Positions 1-5,537 are shown, numbered from the stretch's first letter. The stretch: DNA of 5,805 nucleotides from Desulfurococcales archaeon (GCA_027064845.1 JAMOPC010000488.1:1-5805), one strand, 5' to 3'. Program-made: numbers and translations. Notes: generated by a model not told the origin, from the letters alone.

Positions 1-117
1 CCAAACAATGTAATTTCCCAACAAAGTTCACCTAACTACTTCTTAATCATAGCCACTATTGCTTTAATCCTACTAACTATTTATCTAGACGTCAAACATT
101 TTCATCGCGAAGAATAA
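1..117 (+). CDS. C-terminal end of an unrecognised membrane-anchored protein (partial)
   Basis: Frame 1 is open from the window edge to a TAA at 115-117, giving 38 residues; the other two plus frames hit stops early (at 11 and 33). The peptide has a polar Asn/Gln/Ser stretch (residues 2-12), then about 17 strongly hydrophobic residues (13-29), then a short charged tail ending HFHREE. That is the usual layout of a C-terminal membrane anchor, as seen on archaeal secreted or cell-surface proteins such as S-layer-associated or solute-binding proteins. The family cannot be named from this fragment. The 3' end overlaps the 3' end of arfA on the other strand by 26 bases. Being open to the edge and having a coherent anchor pattern support a real gene, but 38 codons is short, so chance remains possible. 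Confidence 0.55.
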   Translation, partial: PNNVISQQSSPNYFLIIATIALILLTIYLDVKHFHREE

Positions 118-799
118 GGTAGTTCTTCCTTACAGCTCCTTTACGTATCATAGTTAGAGCTTTTGATGCAAGAGATAAAGCTTTACGGGGTACTCTTGAT
201 ATACCAATACCGATCTTTAAGTAATATGGAAGATTTTCCAAGAACCTATCAATTTTTTCCTCAGGAAGTATAACTAACATATTGTCTCCGCCAAGATATG
301 TTGATATACCTCCTAGTTGAAAAGCATATTTCGATATATTGTAATATAAGGACTGGATCTTAAGATATGATTCGAAAACACTAGTCATCTCTGTATACGA
401 TGTTATATCGTTGAAATCAATATGTACTATCACGTTATTATCTTCATCTCCTTCAAAAAACACGAGTTTACCAGGCTTCTCTCTTATTACATGCGAAGCA
501 ATTAATTGAGCAATAGCTGGGTACTTATGTACTAAAGAAACCATTTTAATACCATAAGGAGCTACTGAGTCTACTTCCATCAATATTTCATAATGTGTTT
601 TTTCATCAATACCGTTGCTCAATGCTATGAAATAGTCATATCTTAGTGGGAAAGCAAAACCGTTCTTCTTAGAAAACAATAATTGGATCAAGTCATACAT
701 TTTGGCTTGTTTGCTTTGAATAATCCACTCTCTATCATATCCAAGCTCTTCTGTCCATTCACGATACCTTAATAATTTAAGCAGGGTTATTCTAGGCAC
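92..799 (-). CDS. arfA: GTP cyclohydrolase III (ArfA), first step of archaeal riboflavin/F420 precursor synthesis
   Basis: The product hydrolyses GTP to 2-amino-5-formylamino-6-ribosylamino-4(3H)-pyrimidinone 5'-phosphate (FAPy), the entry to the archaeal riboflavin and deazaflavin pathways; it is a cytosolic, metal-dependent enzyme. Seen in the 235 residues: a first half with YDYFIALSNGID (54-65), then HIDFNDIT (126-133), YLGGDNML (168-175, the GGDN motif related to nucleotide-cyclase folds), and the helix beginning IGIGISR (197 on). These match the Methanocaldococcus jannaschii type enzyme; that protein is about 268 residues, so this one is somewhat shorter, mainly at the C-terminus. The start is GTG at 799; an in-frame stop lies five codons upstream and no other start codon lies between. 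It is last in the ribB-ribC-ribH-arfA operon, 52 bases after ribH, a wider gap than elsewhere in the operon and one holding an inverted repeat. Confidence 0.93.
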   Translation of the reverse strand: MPRITLLKLLRYREWTEELGYDREWIIQSKQAKMYDLIQLLFSKKNGFAFPLRYDYFIALSNGIDEKTHYEILMEVDSVAPYGIKMVSLVHKYPAIAQLIASHVIREKPGKLVFFEGDEDNNVIVHIDFNDITSYTEMTSVFESYLKIQSLYYNISKYAFQLGGISTYLGGDNMLVILPEEKIDRFLENLPYYLKIGIGISRVPRKALSLASKALTMIRKGAVRKNYLILRDENV

Positions 800-803
800 A
801 TTT

Positions 804-848
804 AATCCCTTTCATCTTCTTGCGAAAAATAATTATTGGGAAGGGATT
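804..848. repeat. Inverted repeat in the ribH-arfA gap, overlapping the arfA ribosome-binding region
   Basis: AATCCCTT at 804-811 and AAGGGATT at 841-848 are perfect 8-base inverted arms separated by 29 bases. In the minus-strand mRNA the second arm reads AAGGGATT and lies immediately before the arfA GTG start (799), so pairing would cover the only purine-rich ribosome-binding candidate of arfA. The loop contains a 10-base AT palindrome, AATAATTATT (828-837), which could also act as a TATA-like element for an internal arfA promoter. Its function is inferred only. Confidence 0.4.
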
Positions 849-851
849 GGG

Positions 852-1304
852 TTATTCAATAAACACTGTTTCCCCTGAATAGGTTTTTTGCTCCAGCGAT
901 TTAGTCCTATTAATCATCTTGGCTACTGCTTCAACAGCTCTCCTGGCATAGTCTTCAACTCTTTCTAATGCCTGCATACGAGTAGCGCCAGGGCCTATAA
1001 TGCCTAATCCCACGGGTTTACCATACTGGATCATTAGATCCATTAGTTTGCGTGCTGTCTGACTAGCGACGAGTTCATCGTGTTTTGTTTGACCCTTAAT
1101 AACTGCTCCAAGCACTACTACTCCATCGACTTCTGGTTTGTTCAATAGTTTAGCTACGGCAAATGGTATCTCGTATGTACCAGGTACTTTGAATACATAT
1201 GCCACTTTTAGTCCCAGGAACTTGGCATGATTAAGAGCTTTTTGTAGCATTAAATAAGTTATATCATAGTTAAACTCTGCCACAACTATACTTATCTGAG
1301 CCAT
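852..1304 (-). CDS. ribH: 6,7-dimethyl-8-ribityllumazine synthase (RibH)
   Basis: RibH condenses 5-amino-6-ribitylaminouracil with 3,4-dihydroxy-2-butanone 4-phosphate to give lumazine, the penultimate riboflavin step; the family forms pentamers or 60-subunit shells. The 150 residues are normal for the family. Seen in order: AEFN (9-12, substrate-ring contact region), VPGTYEIP (40-47), and GAVIKGQTKHDELV (66-79), with H75 at the catalytic-histidine position and the HDE form usual in archaea. GIIGPGATRMQALER (101-115) is the phosphate-side region. The start is ATG at 1304, with GGGTG at 1311-1315 on the coding strand and 6 bases of spacing. The gene follows the ribC stop by 14 bases, consistent with co-transcription. 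Confidence 0.96.
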   Translation of the reverse strand: MAQISIVVAEFNYDITYLMLQKALNHAKFLGLKVAYVFKVPGTYEIPFAVAKLLNKPEVDGVVVLGAVIKGQTKHDELVASQTARKLMDLMIQYGKPVGLGIIGPGATRMQALERVEDYARRAVEAVAKMINRTKSLEQKTYSGETVFIE

Positions 1305-1318
1305 TTCTTACACCCTAT

Positions 1319-1792
1319 TCACTCCTCTACAAGAGGGCCAGCATCTGGCCGGCCTTGTCTAAGACCCTTACCTGCATATTGTGTTAATGCTTCTCTACCA
1401 TATTTTACTAGTCTTACTAGGTTTAAAGCATGTTTCCTAGCACGGTCAATTGCTATTTGGTAGAGTTCCTCGGGATCGCTGGATTCGTCTTCGTGAACAG
1501 TAACGTCTATTACGTGTTTACCAGTCATTATTTGAAGCATTATTAAACCAATACTCATTGCTAAATAACTATATTTATCAACAGCTCCAGGCCCCACCCA
1601 GCCAAGTGTTATTACTGCATCACATCCCTCGTTGATCAACAAGTTTCTAGCTGCAACGGGGATGTCTTTAATCCCTGGAACAGTGTAGCGTATTATAACT
1701 GCTTCGGGAAGCTCTGACTCTATGACTTCTATCGCGTACTTAGCCATGTCGACTCTGGAGAAAGTAGTATCAACAACTCCTATCTTAATCAT
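1319..1792 (-). CDS. ribC: Riboflavin synthase, archaeal type (RibC)
   Basis: This enzyme dismutates two 6,7-dimethyl-8-ribityllumazine molecules to riboflavin plus 5-amino-6-ribitylaminouracil. The archaeal form is a paralogue of lumazine synthase and is unrelated to the bacterial trimeric riboflavin synthase. The 157 residues fit the family. DTTFSRVDM (8-16) is the family's N-terminal hallmark. VPGIKDIPVAA (38-48) corresponds to the lumazine-synthase VPG loop. GWVGPGAVDKYSY (65-77) and HVIDVTVHEDE (93-103) follow. The start is ATG at 1792, overlapping the ribB stop by 8 bases, with GAGG about 8 bases upstream inside the ribB end. That arrangement points to translational coupling. Telling RibC from RibH rests on the DTTF...RVDM and GPGAVDK motifs and on a clear RibH next door. 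Confidence 0.95.
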   Translation of the reverse strand: MIKIGVVDTTFSRVDMAKYAIEVIESELPEAVIIRYTVPGIKDIPVAARNLLINEGCDAVITLGWVGPGAVDKYSYLAMSIGLIMLQIMTGKHVIDVTVHEDESSDPEELYQIAIDRARKHALNLVRLVKYGREALTQYAGKGLRQGRPDAGPLVEE

Positions 1793-2471
1793 TAAGATAC
1801 CCTCTTTTCTCAGCTTCAGCTACAATATCTACACCGTCTATAAAGAACAAATTGTTCCTGGTAGCGAATCGTTTAGCGTCTTCGTATGGTAGACTATATC
1901 CTTCATCAAGCATTTCAGCGATAACGATTGCTGGCGTCAACCCTGTTATTAGTGATAAAGCAACGGTGAGCTCAGTGTGTCCGCGGCGATTACTTAATCC
2001 TCTAGATGTTAGTACTGGTACGTGCCCCGGGGCATAGAATTCCTTTAAGAACTTGTCCTTAGCTTCGCTTAAATATCCCTTGTAAATCAGTGTTGCTATT
2101 TCAGCTAATGACTTTAATGTGAGGGCTTTATCAGAATCACTAATACCCGTCTTAGTACCTACATGGTTTAACCATATATTGAATGCTGGCGGATCACCGT
2201 ATCTTGGTCTACGAGTAGCGAGTTCTCTTATACTTGGGTGCTTGAGGAACAAGTCTTGTAGGAATGGTAGGTTAAGTGCTTCTCTAAATAATCTCCCTGA
2301 GACAAAGCATATTTGTCCACCAGCATTTTTCCTCATATATGTTATCTTAGGTGCATCAATAACTGGTGCATAAAACACCATATCTGTCTCTGCTTCTCTT
2401 TCGATACTATCAAATATTAGTACTGGTTTACCGCTTAGAAGAGCTTCTCTCACTTTTAACCAGTCAACCAA
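1785..2471 (-). CDS. ribB: 3,4-dihydroxy-2-butanone 4-phosphate synthase (RibB)
   Basis: RibB converts ribulose 5-phosphate to L-3,4-dihydroxy-2-butanone 4-phosphate plus formate, using divalent metal; it supplies the four-carbon unit for RibH. Seen in 228 residues: the acidic metal/catalytic loop FDSIEREAETDM (20-31), RKNAGGQICF (47-56), HVGTKTGISDSDKALTLK (103-120, substrate loop), APGHVPVL (147-154) and NRRGHTELTVAL (161-172), with H165 and E167. There is no GTP cyclohydrolase II fusion, and the length is that of the stand-alone archaeal enzyme. The chosen start is TTG at 2471: an in-frame TGA lies one codon further upstream (TGA-GTA-TTG), and GGTGA sits 7 bases before it. The upstream ATG at 2475-2477 is out of frame and opens only four codons. 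It is the first gene of the operon. Confidence 0.95.
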   Translation of the reverse strand: MVDWLKVREALLSGKPVLIFDSIEREAETDMVFYAPVIDAPKITYMRKNAGGQICFVSGRLFREALNLPFLQDLFLKHPSIRELATRRPRYGDPPAFNIWLNHVGTKTGISDSDKALTLKSLAEIATLIYKGYLSEAKDKFLKEFYAPGHVPVLTSRGLSNRRGHTELTVALSLITGLTPAIVIAEMLDEGYSLPYEDAKRFATRNNLFFIDGVDIVAEAEKRGYLND

Positions 2472-2478
2472 TACTCAT

Positions 2479-2483
2479 TCACC
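2479..2483 (-). promoter_or_regulatory. Ribosome binding site GGTGA that fixes the ribB TTG start
   Basis: On the minus strand GGTGA (2483 to 2479) lies 7 bases before TTG at 2471. No in-frame ATG or GTG is available between this site and the upstream stop, so the site supports a TTG start for ribB. Confidence 0.7.
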
Positions 2484-2500
2484 ACTCTGATTCTTGCATA

Positions 2501-2510
2501 GAAAATATAA
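2501..2510 (-). promoter_or_regulatory. Putative TATA box of the riboflavin operon
   Basis: TTATATTTTC on the minus strand. With normal archaeal spacing (about 25 bases from box centre to start site), transcription would begin near 2480, about 10 bases before the ribB TTG, giving a very short leader that starts at or inside the GGTGA site. A second AT-rich candidate (TTTATA, 2521-2526) overlaps the divergent TATA box and would give a start near 2498, which would retain the full ribosome binding site. The choice between them is not settled by sequence. Confidence 0.45.
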
Positions 2511-2514
2511 CTCT

Positions 2515-2522
2515 TACTAGTA
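2515..2522. promoter_or_regulatory. Palindrome TACTAGTA between the divergent promoters
   Basis: A perfect 8-base palindrome lies in the middle of the ribB/amidohydrolase intergenic region, between and partly overlapping the opposing TATA boxes. A regulator bound here could affect both directions. Archaeal riboflavin genes are controlled in some lineages by RbkR/RibR, a winged-helix protein fused to CTP-dependent riboflavin kinase, which binds a palindromic operator. I cannot show that this is such a site; AT-rich 8-base palindromes arise by chance. Confidence 0.25.
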
Positions 2523-2528
2523 TAAATA
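2521..2528 (+). promoter_or_regulatory. TATA box of the amidohydrolase (possibly amidohydrolase-trpS) transcript
   Basis: TATAAATA is a near-ideal archaeal TATA box. Its centre is about 27 bases before the GTG at 2552, so the transcript should be leaderless or nearly so. Leaderless first genes are common in crenarchaea. Confidence 0.6.
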
Positions 2529-2551
2529 GGTTTGAAACAAATATATAGTGA

Positions 2552-3697
2552 GTGGCGATGAGGAATCCTAGTCCAGTCAGAGCTGTGAAGAAGGGATCTC
2601 CGGCACCGAGCCTTAAAATAAATACTTACCACTTATTCCTAGGAGAAGACTTAGAAGATCTAGGTAAAAGCCATATTATAATAGAAAACGGTATAATCAC
2701 AGAAATAAGCAGAGGATGGTTATCAGAACCAGATATAGTGACTGGATACGTTCTCCCTCTACCAGTTAATGCACACATACATTTAAACGATTATAGAGTG
2801 CCAGAAAGCTGTGTAGGATATAGTCTTTCAAACTACGTTAGTTCAAAAGGATTAAAACACCCCTTGATCCAATTATTCAAAGAACCATTAATACCAGAAG
2901 ACCTATTAGAAACGCTTATTCAATACAGGATCATTGTTGATTTCCAAGAGCATAATTGGAGATGCATAGAAATAAAAGAAGCCCTCGAAGAATATGGGAT
3001 AGAATATGTTGGATTATCAAGACCCAAGCAATGGGATGAACCACTAGAACCAATAGCAGAGAAATGCGGGGGCATAGGCATATCTAATCCAACAAAAGTG
3101 CCATCCTGGAAGAAAGCTGAGCTTAGTATAATCTCCAAGAAGTACCCTGTTGCAGCACATGTATCCGAAACTAAGAAAATGGAGGAAACCGGCGGTTTAC
3201 ACTATTTATTAAATGATAAGATAAGGCTTTGGCATATTGTACACGGTATTTTCCTAGAGGATTGGGAACTAAGACTATTAGCTGATGAAAATATTCCAAT
3301 CGTTGTATGTCCTAGGAGTAATCTCTTCTTCATAGGCAGAATTCTTGATTTAAGAAAAGCGCTGAAATACAACATAGATGTAGCACTGGGAACAGATAAT
3401 GCTGGATGCTTCCATCCAGATATATTTGCTGAAGCACACCTAGTTTATACATTGTTTAAAGAAATAAATCCACGCATTATCTTAAAAATATTATTTATAA
3501 ATGGGTATAAAGCAATAAATACGAAGCCAGCATTGATCAAAGAAGGTGAACCAGCTTATCTAATGGCGTTAGATCTTGGACTAGCTAATCAGAGATCATT
3601 TAATCCATACGCATCAGTGATTAGTCGTGGATTATGGGCTAGAGAAAAAATTATTGTTAAAAAATCCAATGTATTTTATATAATTAAAAGACTTTAA
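2552..3697 (+). CDS. Amidohydrolase-superfamily deaminase (archaeal chlorohydrolase/cytosine-deaminase-like), substrate unknown
   Basis: A metal-dependent TIM-barrel hydrolase of the ATZ/TRZ-type deaminase branch. Seen in 381 residues: an N-terminal beta segment (41-70) typical of these proteins, NAHIHL (73-78) with metal ligands H75 and H77, AAHVSET (201-207) with ligand H203 and general acid/base E206, WHIVHG (227-232) with H231, CPRSNLFF (253-260), and GTDNA (280-284) with ligand D282. The HxxE plus CPxSN plus GTDN set marks aminohydrolases acting on ring amines (guanine, adenosine, SAH or cytosine types) rather than dihydroorotase-like members. It is shorter than typical SAH/guanine deaminases (about 430). 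The start is GTG at 2552 or ATG at 2558, two codons apart; both suit a leaderless mRNA. It is divergent from ribB and 23 bases before trpS. The substrate is unknown; a role as the missing riboflavin-pathway deaminase is proposed in the findings. Confidence 0.85.
   Translation: MAMRNPSPVRAVKKGSPAPSLKINTYHLFLGEDLEDLGKSHIIIENGIITEISRGWLSEPDIVTGYVLPLPVNAHIHLNDYRVPESCVGYSLSNYVSSKGLKHPLIQLFKEPLIPEDLLETLIQYRIIVDFQEHNWRCIEIKEALEEYGIEYVGLSRPKQWDEPLEPIAEKCGGIGISNPTKVPSWKKAELSIISKKYPVAAHVSETKKMEETGGLHYLLNDKIRLWHIVHGIFLEDWELRLLADENIPIVVCPRSNLFFIGRILDLRKALKYNIDVALGTDNAGCFHPDIFAEAHLVYTLFKEINPRIILKILFINGYKAINTKPALIKEGEPAYLMALDLGLANQRSFNPYASVISRGLWAREKIIVKKSNVFYIIKRL
3675..3685 (+). promoter_or_regulatory. 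Possible internal TATA box for trpS
   Basis: TTTATATAATT lies inside the last codons of the amidohydrolase, with its centre about 40 bases before the trpS ATG. A start site near 3705 would leave a 15-base leader containing the trpS ribosome binding site (GTGAGGAG, 3711-3718). trpS may therefore be transcribed on its own as well as by read-through from the amidohydrolase. Confidence 0.4.
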
Positions 3698-3720
3698 CAA
3701 ACTCGTTGAAGTGAGGAGTC

Positions 3721-4827
3721 ATGAGCTTAAGGCTCGATCCATGGGGTCATTTCGCAATAGAAGAATATAGTAAATTGTTTGAACAATTTGGGATCTCCCC
3801 TATAGATGATCTTGTGGAAAAACTTCCACAAGACCATTATATGTTCAGGAGAAAAATAGTTTTCGGCCATAGAGATTTTGATAAATGGTTATCTATGCTT
3901 AAGAAAGGCGAGAAAGTAGCTGTTTTAACAGGGTTCATGCCAAGTGGTCACACACATTTAGGGCATTTGATACTAATAGAAGAGCTAAGATATCTGCAAA
4001 GCATAGGAGCACATGTTAAAATGGCTGTAGCCGATGCAGAAGCATATGTTGTTAGAAGACTCCCTCGTAGTAAAACAATAGAATATGGACTGGAATATAT
4101 CGCCCATGCTATTGCATGGGGCCTCGATCCCGAGAAAACAGAGTTTTATTTCCAGACAGCCCAAGAAAGGGAATATTATAGATTAATACAGATGTTCTCT
4201 AGAAAAATAACAATGGCTGAAATGGAAGCTATTTACGGAGATATAAGCCCCGCTAAAATAATAGCTTCTCTAACACAAGCATCAGATATTCTTCACCTAC
4301 AACTAGATAAGTATGGTGGCTATAAATACGTGCTCGTACCAGTTGGCGCTGACCAAGACCCCCATTTAAGACTCACAAGAGATATAGCTGACAGATTTAA
4401 GCATGAACTAGGATTGCTGAGACCATCATCAGTTTATCACAAATATATTAAAGGCCTTGATGGAAAGAAGATGAGTAGCTCGAAACCAGATTATGCAATA
4501 TTTCTATTAGATGATGAACAAGTGATTAGAAAGAAAATAATGAATGCATTAACAGGTGGTAGGCCAACGGCTGAGGAACAAAGGAAACTTGGAGGAGATC
4601 CTAGTAAATGTACTATTTATGAGCTTTACATGTACCTCTTATATCGTGATGACAAAGAACTCTTGGAATTATACAATAATTGTAGAAATGGCCAGATACT
4701 TTGTGGACAGTGTAAGAGGAGAGCATATGAGTTGTTAATAGAAATAATAAGGGATCATAGAGAAAAATTTGAATCAGTTTACGATCCGAAATACCTTAGA
4801 CAATATGTTGAGATCCCAGATTTTTAA
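3721..4827 (+). CDS. trpS: Tryptophanyl-tRNA synthetase (TrpRS), archaeal type
   Basis: Class Ic synthetase that activates tryptophan with ATP and charges tRNA-Trp in the cytosol. Seen in 368 residues: an N-terminal archaeal/eukaryal-like extension (1-65) with FGHRDFDKWL (48-57), then TGFMPSGHTHLGH (70-82) containing the HIGH-type signature HLGH (79-82). VLVPVGADQDPHLRLTRD (204-221) is the tryptophan/ATP pocket segment conserved in TrpRS. KMSSSK (250-255) is the KMSKS loop. The C-terminal helical domain has four cysteines, C297, C321, C328 and C331, in a metal-site-like spacing. The length is close to other crenarchaeal TrpRS. The start is ATG at 3721 behind GTGAGGAG, 23 bases after the amidohydrolase stop. 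The related TyrRS is disfavoured by the GFMPSG...HLGH form and the PVGADQDPH segment. Confidence 0.95.
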   Translation: MSLRLDPWGHFAIEEYSKLFEQFGISPIDDLVEKLPQDHYMFRRKIVFGHRDFDKWLSMLKKGEKVAVLTGFMPSGHTHLGHLILIEELRYLQSIGAHVKMAVADAEAYVVRRLPRSKTIEYGLEYIAHAIAWGLDPEKTEFYFQTAQEREYYRLIQMFSRKITMAEMEAIYGDISPAKIIASLTQASDILHLQLDKYGGYKYVLVPVGADQDPHLRLTRDIADRFKHELGLLRPSSVYHKYIKGLDGKKMSSSKPDYAIFLLDDEQVIRKKIMNALTGGRPTAEEQRKLGGDPSKCTIYELYMYLLYRDDKELLELYNNCRNGQILCGQCKRRAYELLIEIIRDHREKFESVYDPKYLRQYVEIPDF

Positions 4828-4855
4828 ACTCTACTCACTAAATAATTTTCTATCC
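4828..4855. other. Short convergent gap between trpS and hexulose-phosphate synthase
   Basis: Only 28 bases separate the two stop codons. The gap holds a T-rich run (ATTTTCT, 4843-4849) that might help end the trpS transcript, but there is no hairpin and no strong oligo-T tract for either strand. Confidence 0.35.
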
Positions 4856-5503
4856 TTAAGATATCTCTTCAAGAAACCTTCTTGTCGATTCAACGGGGTC
4901 TTCAGCTTTAGTGATAGCGCTTCCAACAATGATTATGTCTGCACCTGCTTCTACTAATGGTTTTGCCCTACCATGCTTGATTCCGCCGGCGACAGCTAGT
5001 TTTGCTTTCAGTACCTTTTTCAGCTCAATTATTTCATCTATTAATTGATCGATGGTTAATCCTCTTTTTTTCTGAACATCTATGCCTACATGATACAGTA
5101 TTATATCTACACCAAGTTTATCGATCTCTATAGCGCGTTCAACAGGGTTGGGGTGATTAATAAGATCAACTATTACCAAACCATTCATTTTCCTCGCTTG
5201 CTCAAGTCCAGCTCTTATTGTCTCATCGCTAGCGAGGGATAAGATGGAGAAAGCATTAGCACCAGCTCCAAGAACTATTTCAGCCTCATAATCACCTGTA
5301 TCCATTGTTTTTGTATCTGCTACTAAGAAGCAACCCGTAGCTTTCTTGAGAGAATCTATCCCTATAATCCCCCATGATTTTATAAGAGGAGTGCCAGCCT
5401 CAATCCAGATGTTCTCACATCCTAGTTCTGAAACTATGCTTGAAGCAATCCGAATAGCTGTTATCAAGTCGTGAGTATCTAAAGCAATCTGGAGTATTGC
5501 CAA
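4856..5503 (-). CDS. hxlA: 3-Hexulose-6-phosphate synthase (D-arabino-3-hexulose-6-phosphate formaldehyde-lyase)
   Basis: This enzyme interconverts D-arabino-3-hexulose 6-phosphate with ribulose 5-phosphate plus formaldehyde. In archaea lacking the oxidative pentose phosphate pathway it normally runs toward ribulose 5-phosphate, after the isomerase PHI acts on fructose 6-phosphate. It belongs to the OMP-decarboxylase fold family. Seen (numbered from this start): ILQIALD (3-9), IEAGTPLIK (34-42), VADTKTMDTG (61-70) with the Asp-Lys-Asp catalytic set, DLINHPNPVERA (113-124), HVGID (138-142), and the phosphate-binding ends VAGGIKHGRA (171-180) and IIVGSAI (191-197). At 215 residues it is stand-alone, with no fused isomerase or formaldehyde-activating domain. 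The start is TTG at 5503, because GGTGA lies 8 bases before it. The longer GTG at 5515 overlaps that GGTGA and adds four poorly conserved residues. EAGTPLIK and DTKTMD favour HPS over OMP decarboxylase. Confidence 0.92.
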   Translation of the reverse strand: MAILQIALDTHDLITAIRIASSIVSELGCENIWIEAGTPLIKSWGIIGIDSLKKATGCFLVADTKTMDTGDYEAEIVLGAGANAFSILSLASDETIRAGLEQARKMNGLVIVDLINHPNPVERAIEIDKLGVDIILYHVGIDVQKKRGLTIDQLIDEIIELKKVLKAKLAVAGGIKHGRAKPLVEAGADIIIVGSAITKAEDPVESTRRFLEEIS

Positions 5504-5511
5504 TACACAAA

Positions 5512-5516
5512 TCACC
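5512..5516 (-). promoter_or_regulatory. Ribosome binding site GGTGA that decides the hexulose-phosphate synthase start
   Basis: On the minus strand GGTGA (5516 to 5512) lies 8 bases before TTG at 5503, nearly the same arrangement as ribB (GGTGA, 7 bases, TTG). It overlaps the alternative GTG start at 5515, which it therefore could not serve. Confidence 0.6.
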
Positions 5517-5537
5517 GTATAAGGATTATCTCTAACG

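Larger units (their letters stand above)
2474..2562. repeat. Near-identical inverted elements at the start sites of ribB and the amidohydrolase
   Basis: The minus strand at 2487-2474 reads GAGTGGTGAATGAG and the plus strand at 2550-2562 reads GAGTGGCGATGAG. They match at 12 positions with one substitution and one single-base gap, in opposite orientation, 62 bases apart. Each copy falls at the predicted transcription start region, about 25 to 32 bases past its own TATA box. They may be matching operators or merely two similar ribosome-binding/start contexts. Confidence 0.4.

Noticed and set aside
2466..2477. ATG at 2475-2477 (minus) as the ribB start or a leader peptide
   Set aside because: It is out of frame with ribB and reads only ATG-AGT-ATT-GGT-TGA. 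A four-codon leader is too short to call, and GGTGA sits only one base before it while fitting TTG 2471 well.
1852..2548. Several plus-strand open frames (1852-2037, 2119-2373, 2366-2548) opposite ribB
   Set aside because: They lie antisense to a well-supported ribB with conserved active-site motifs, show no recognisable motifs and have no coherent ribosome binding sites; the last also runs through the divergent promoter region.
2920..3138. 72-codon minus-strand frame inside the amidohydrolase
   Set aside because: It is antisense to a coding region with conserved metal motifs, and its translation has no family features.
2552..3697. Amidohydrolase as ArfB (FAPy formamide hydrolase) or dihydroorotase
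   Set aside because: ArfB belongs to the creatininase-like family, which lacks the HxH...HxxE...GTDN pattern. Dihydroorotases carry a carboxylated lysine for a binuclear centre, whereas this protein has the mononuclear deaminase-type HxxE and CPxSN motifs.
4556..4957. Plus-strand frames 4556-4738 and 4769-4957 within or beyond the trpS end
   Set aside because: The first is an out-of-frame shadow of trpS. The second spans the trpS tail and the antisense of hexulose-phosphate synthase. Neither has a start context or recognisable motif.
4856..5515. Orotidine 5'-phosphate decarboxylase (PyrF) for the minus-strand gene
   Set aside because: The two families share a fold and the Asp-x-Lys-x-x-Asp set, but IEAGTPLIK, ADTKTMDTG and HVGID are hexulose-phosphate synthase forms.
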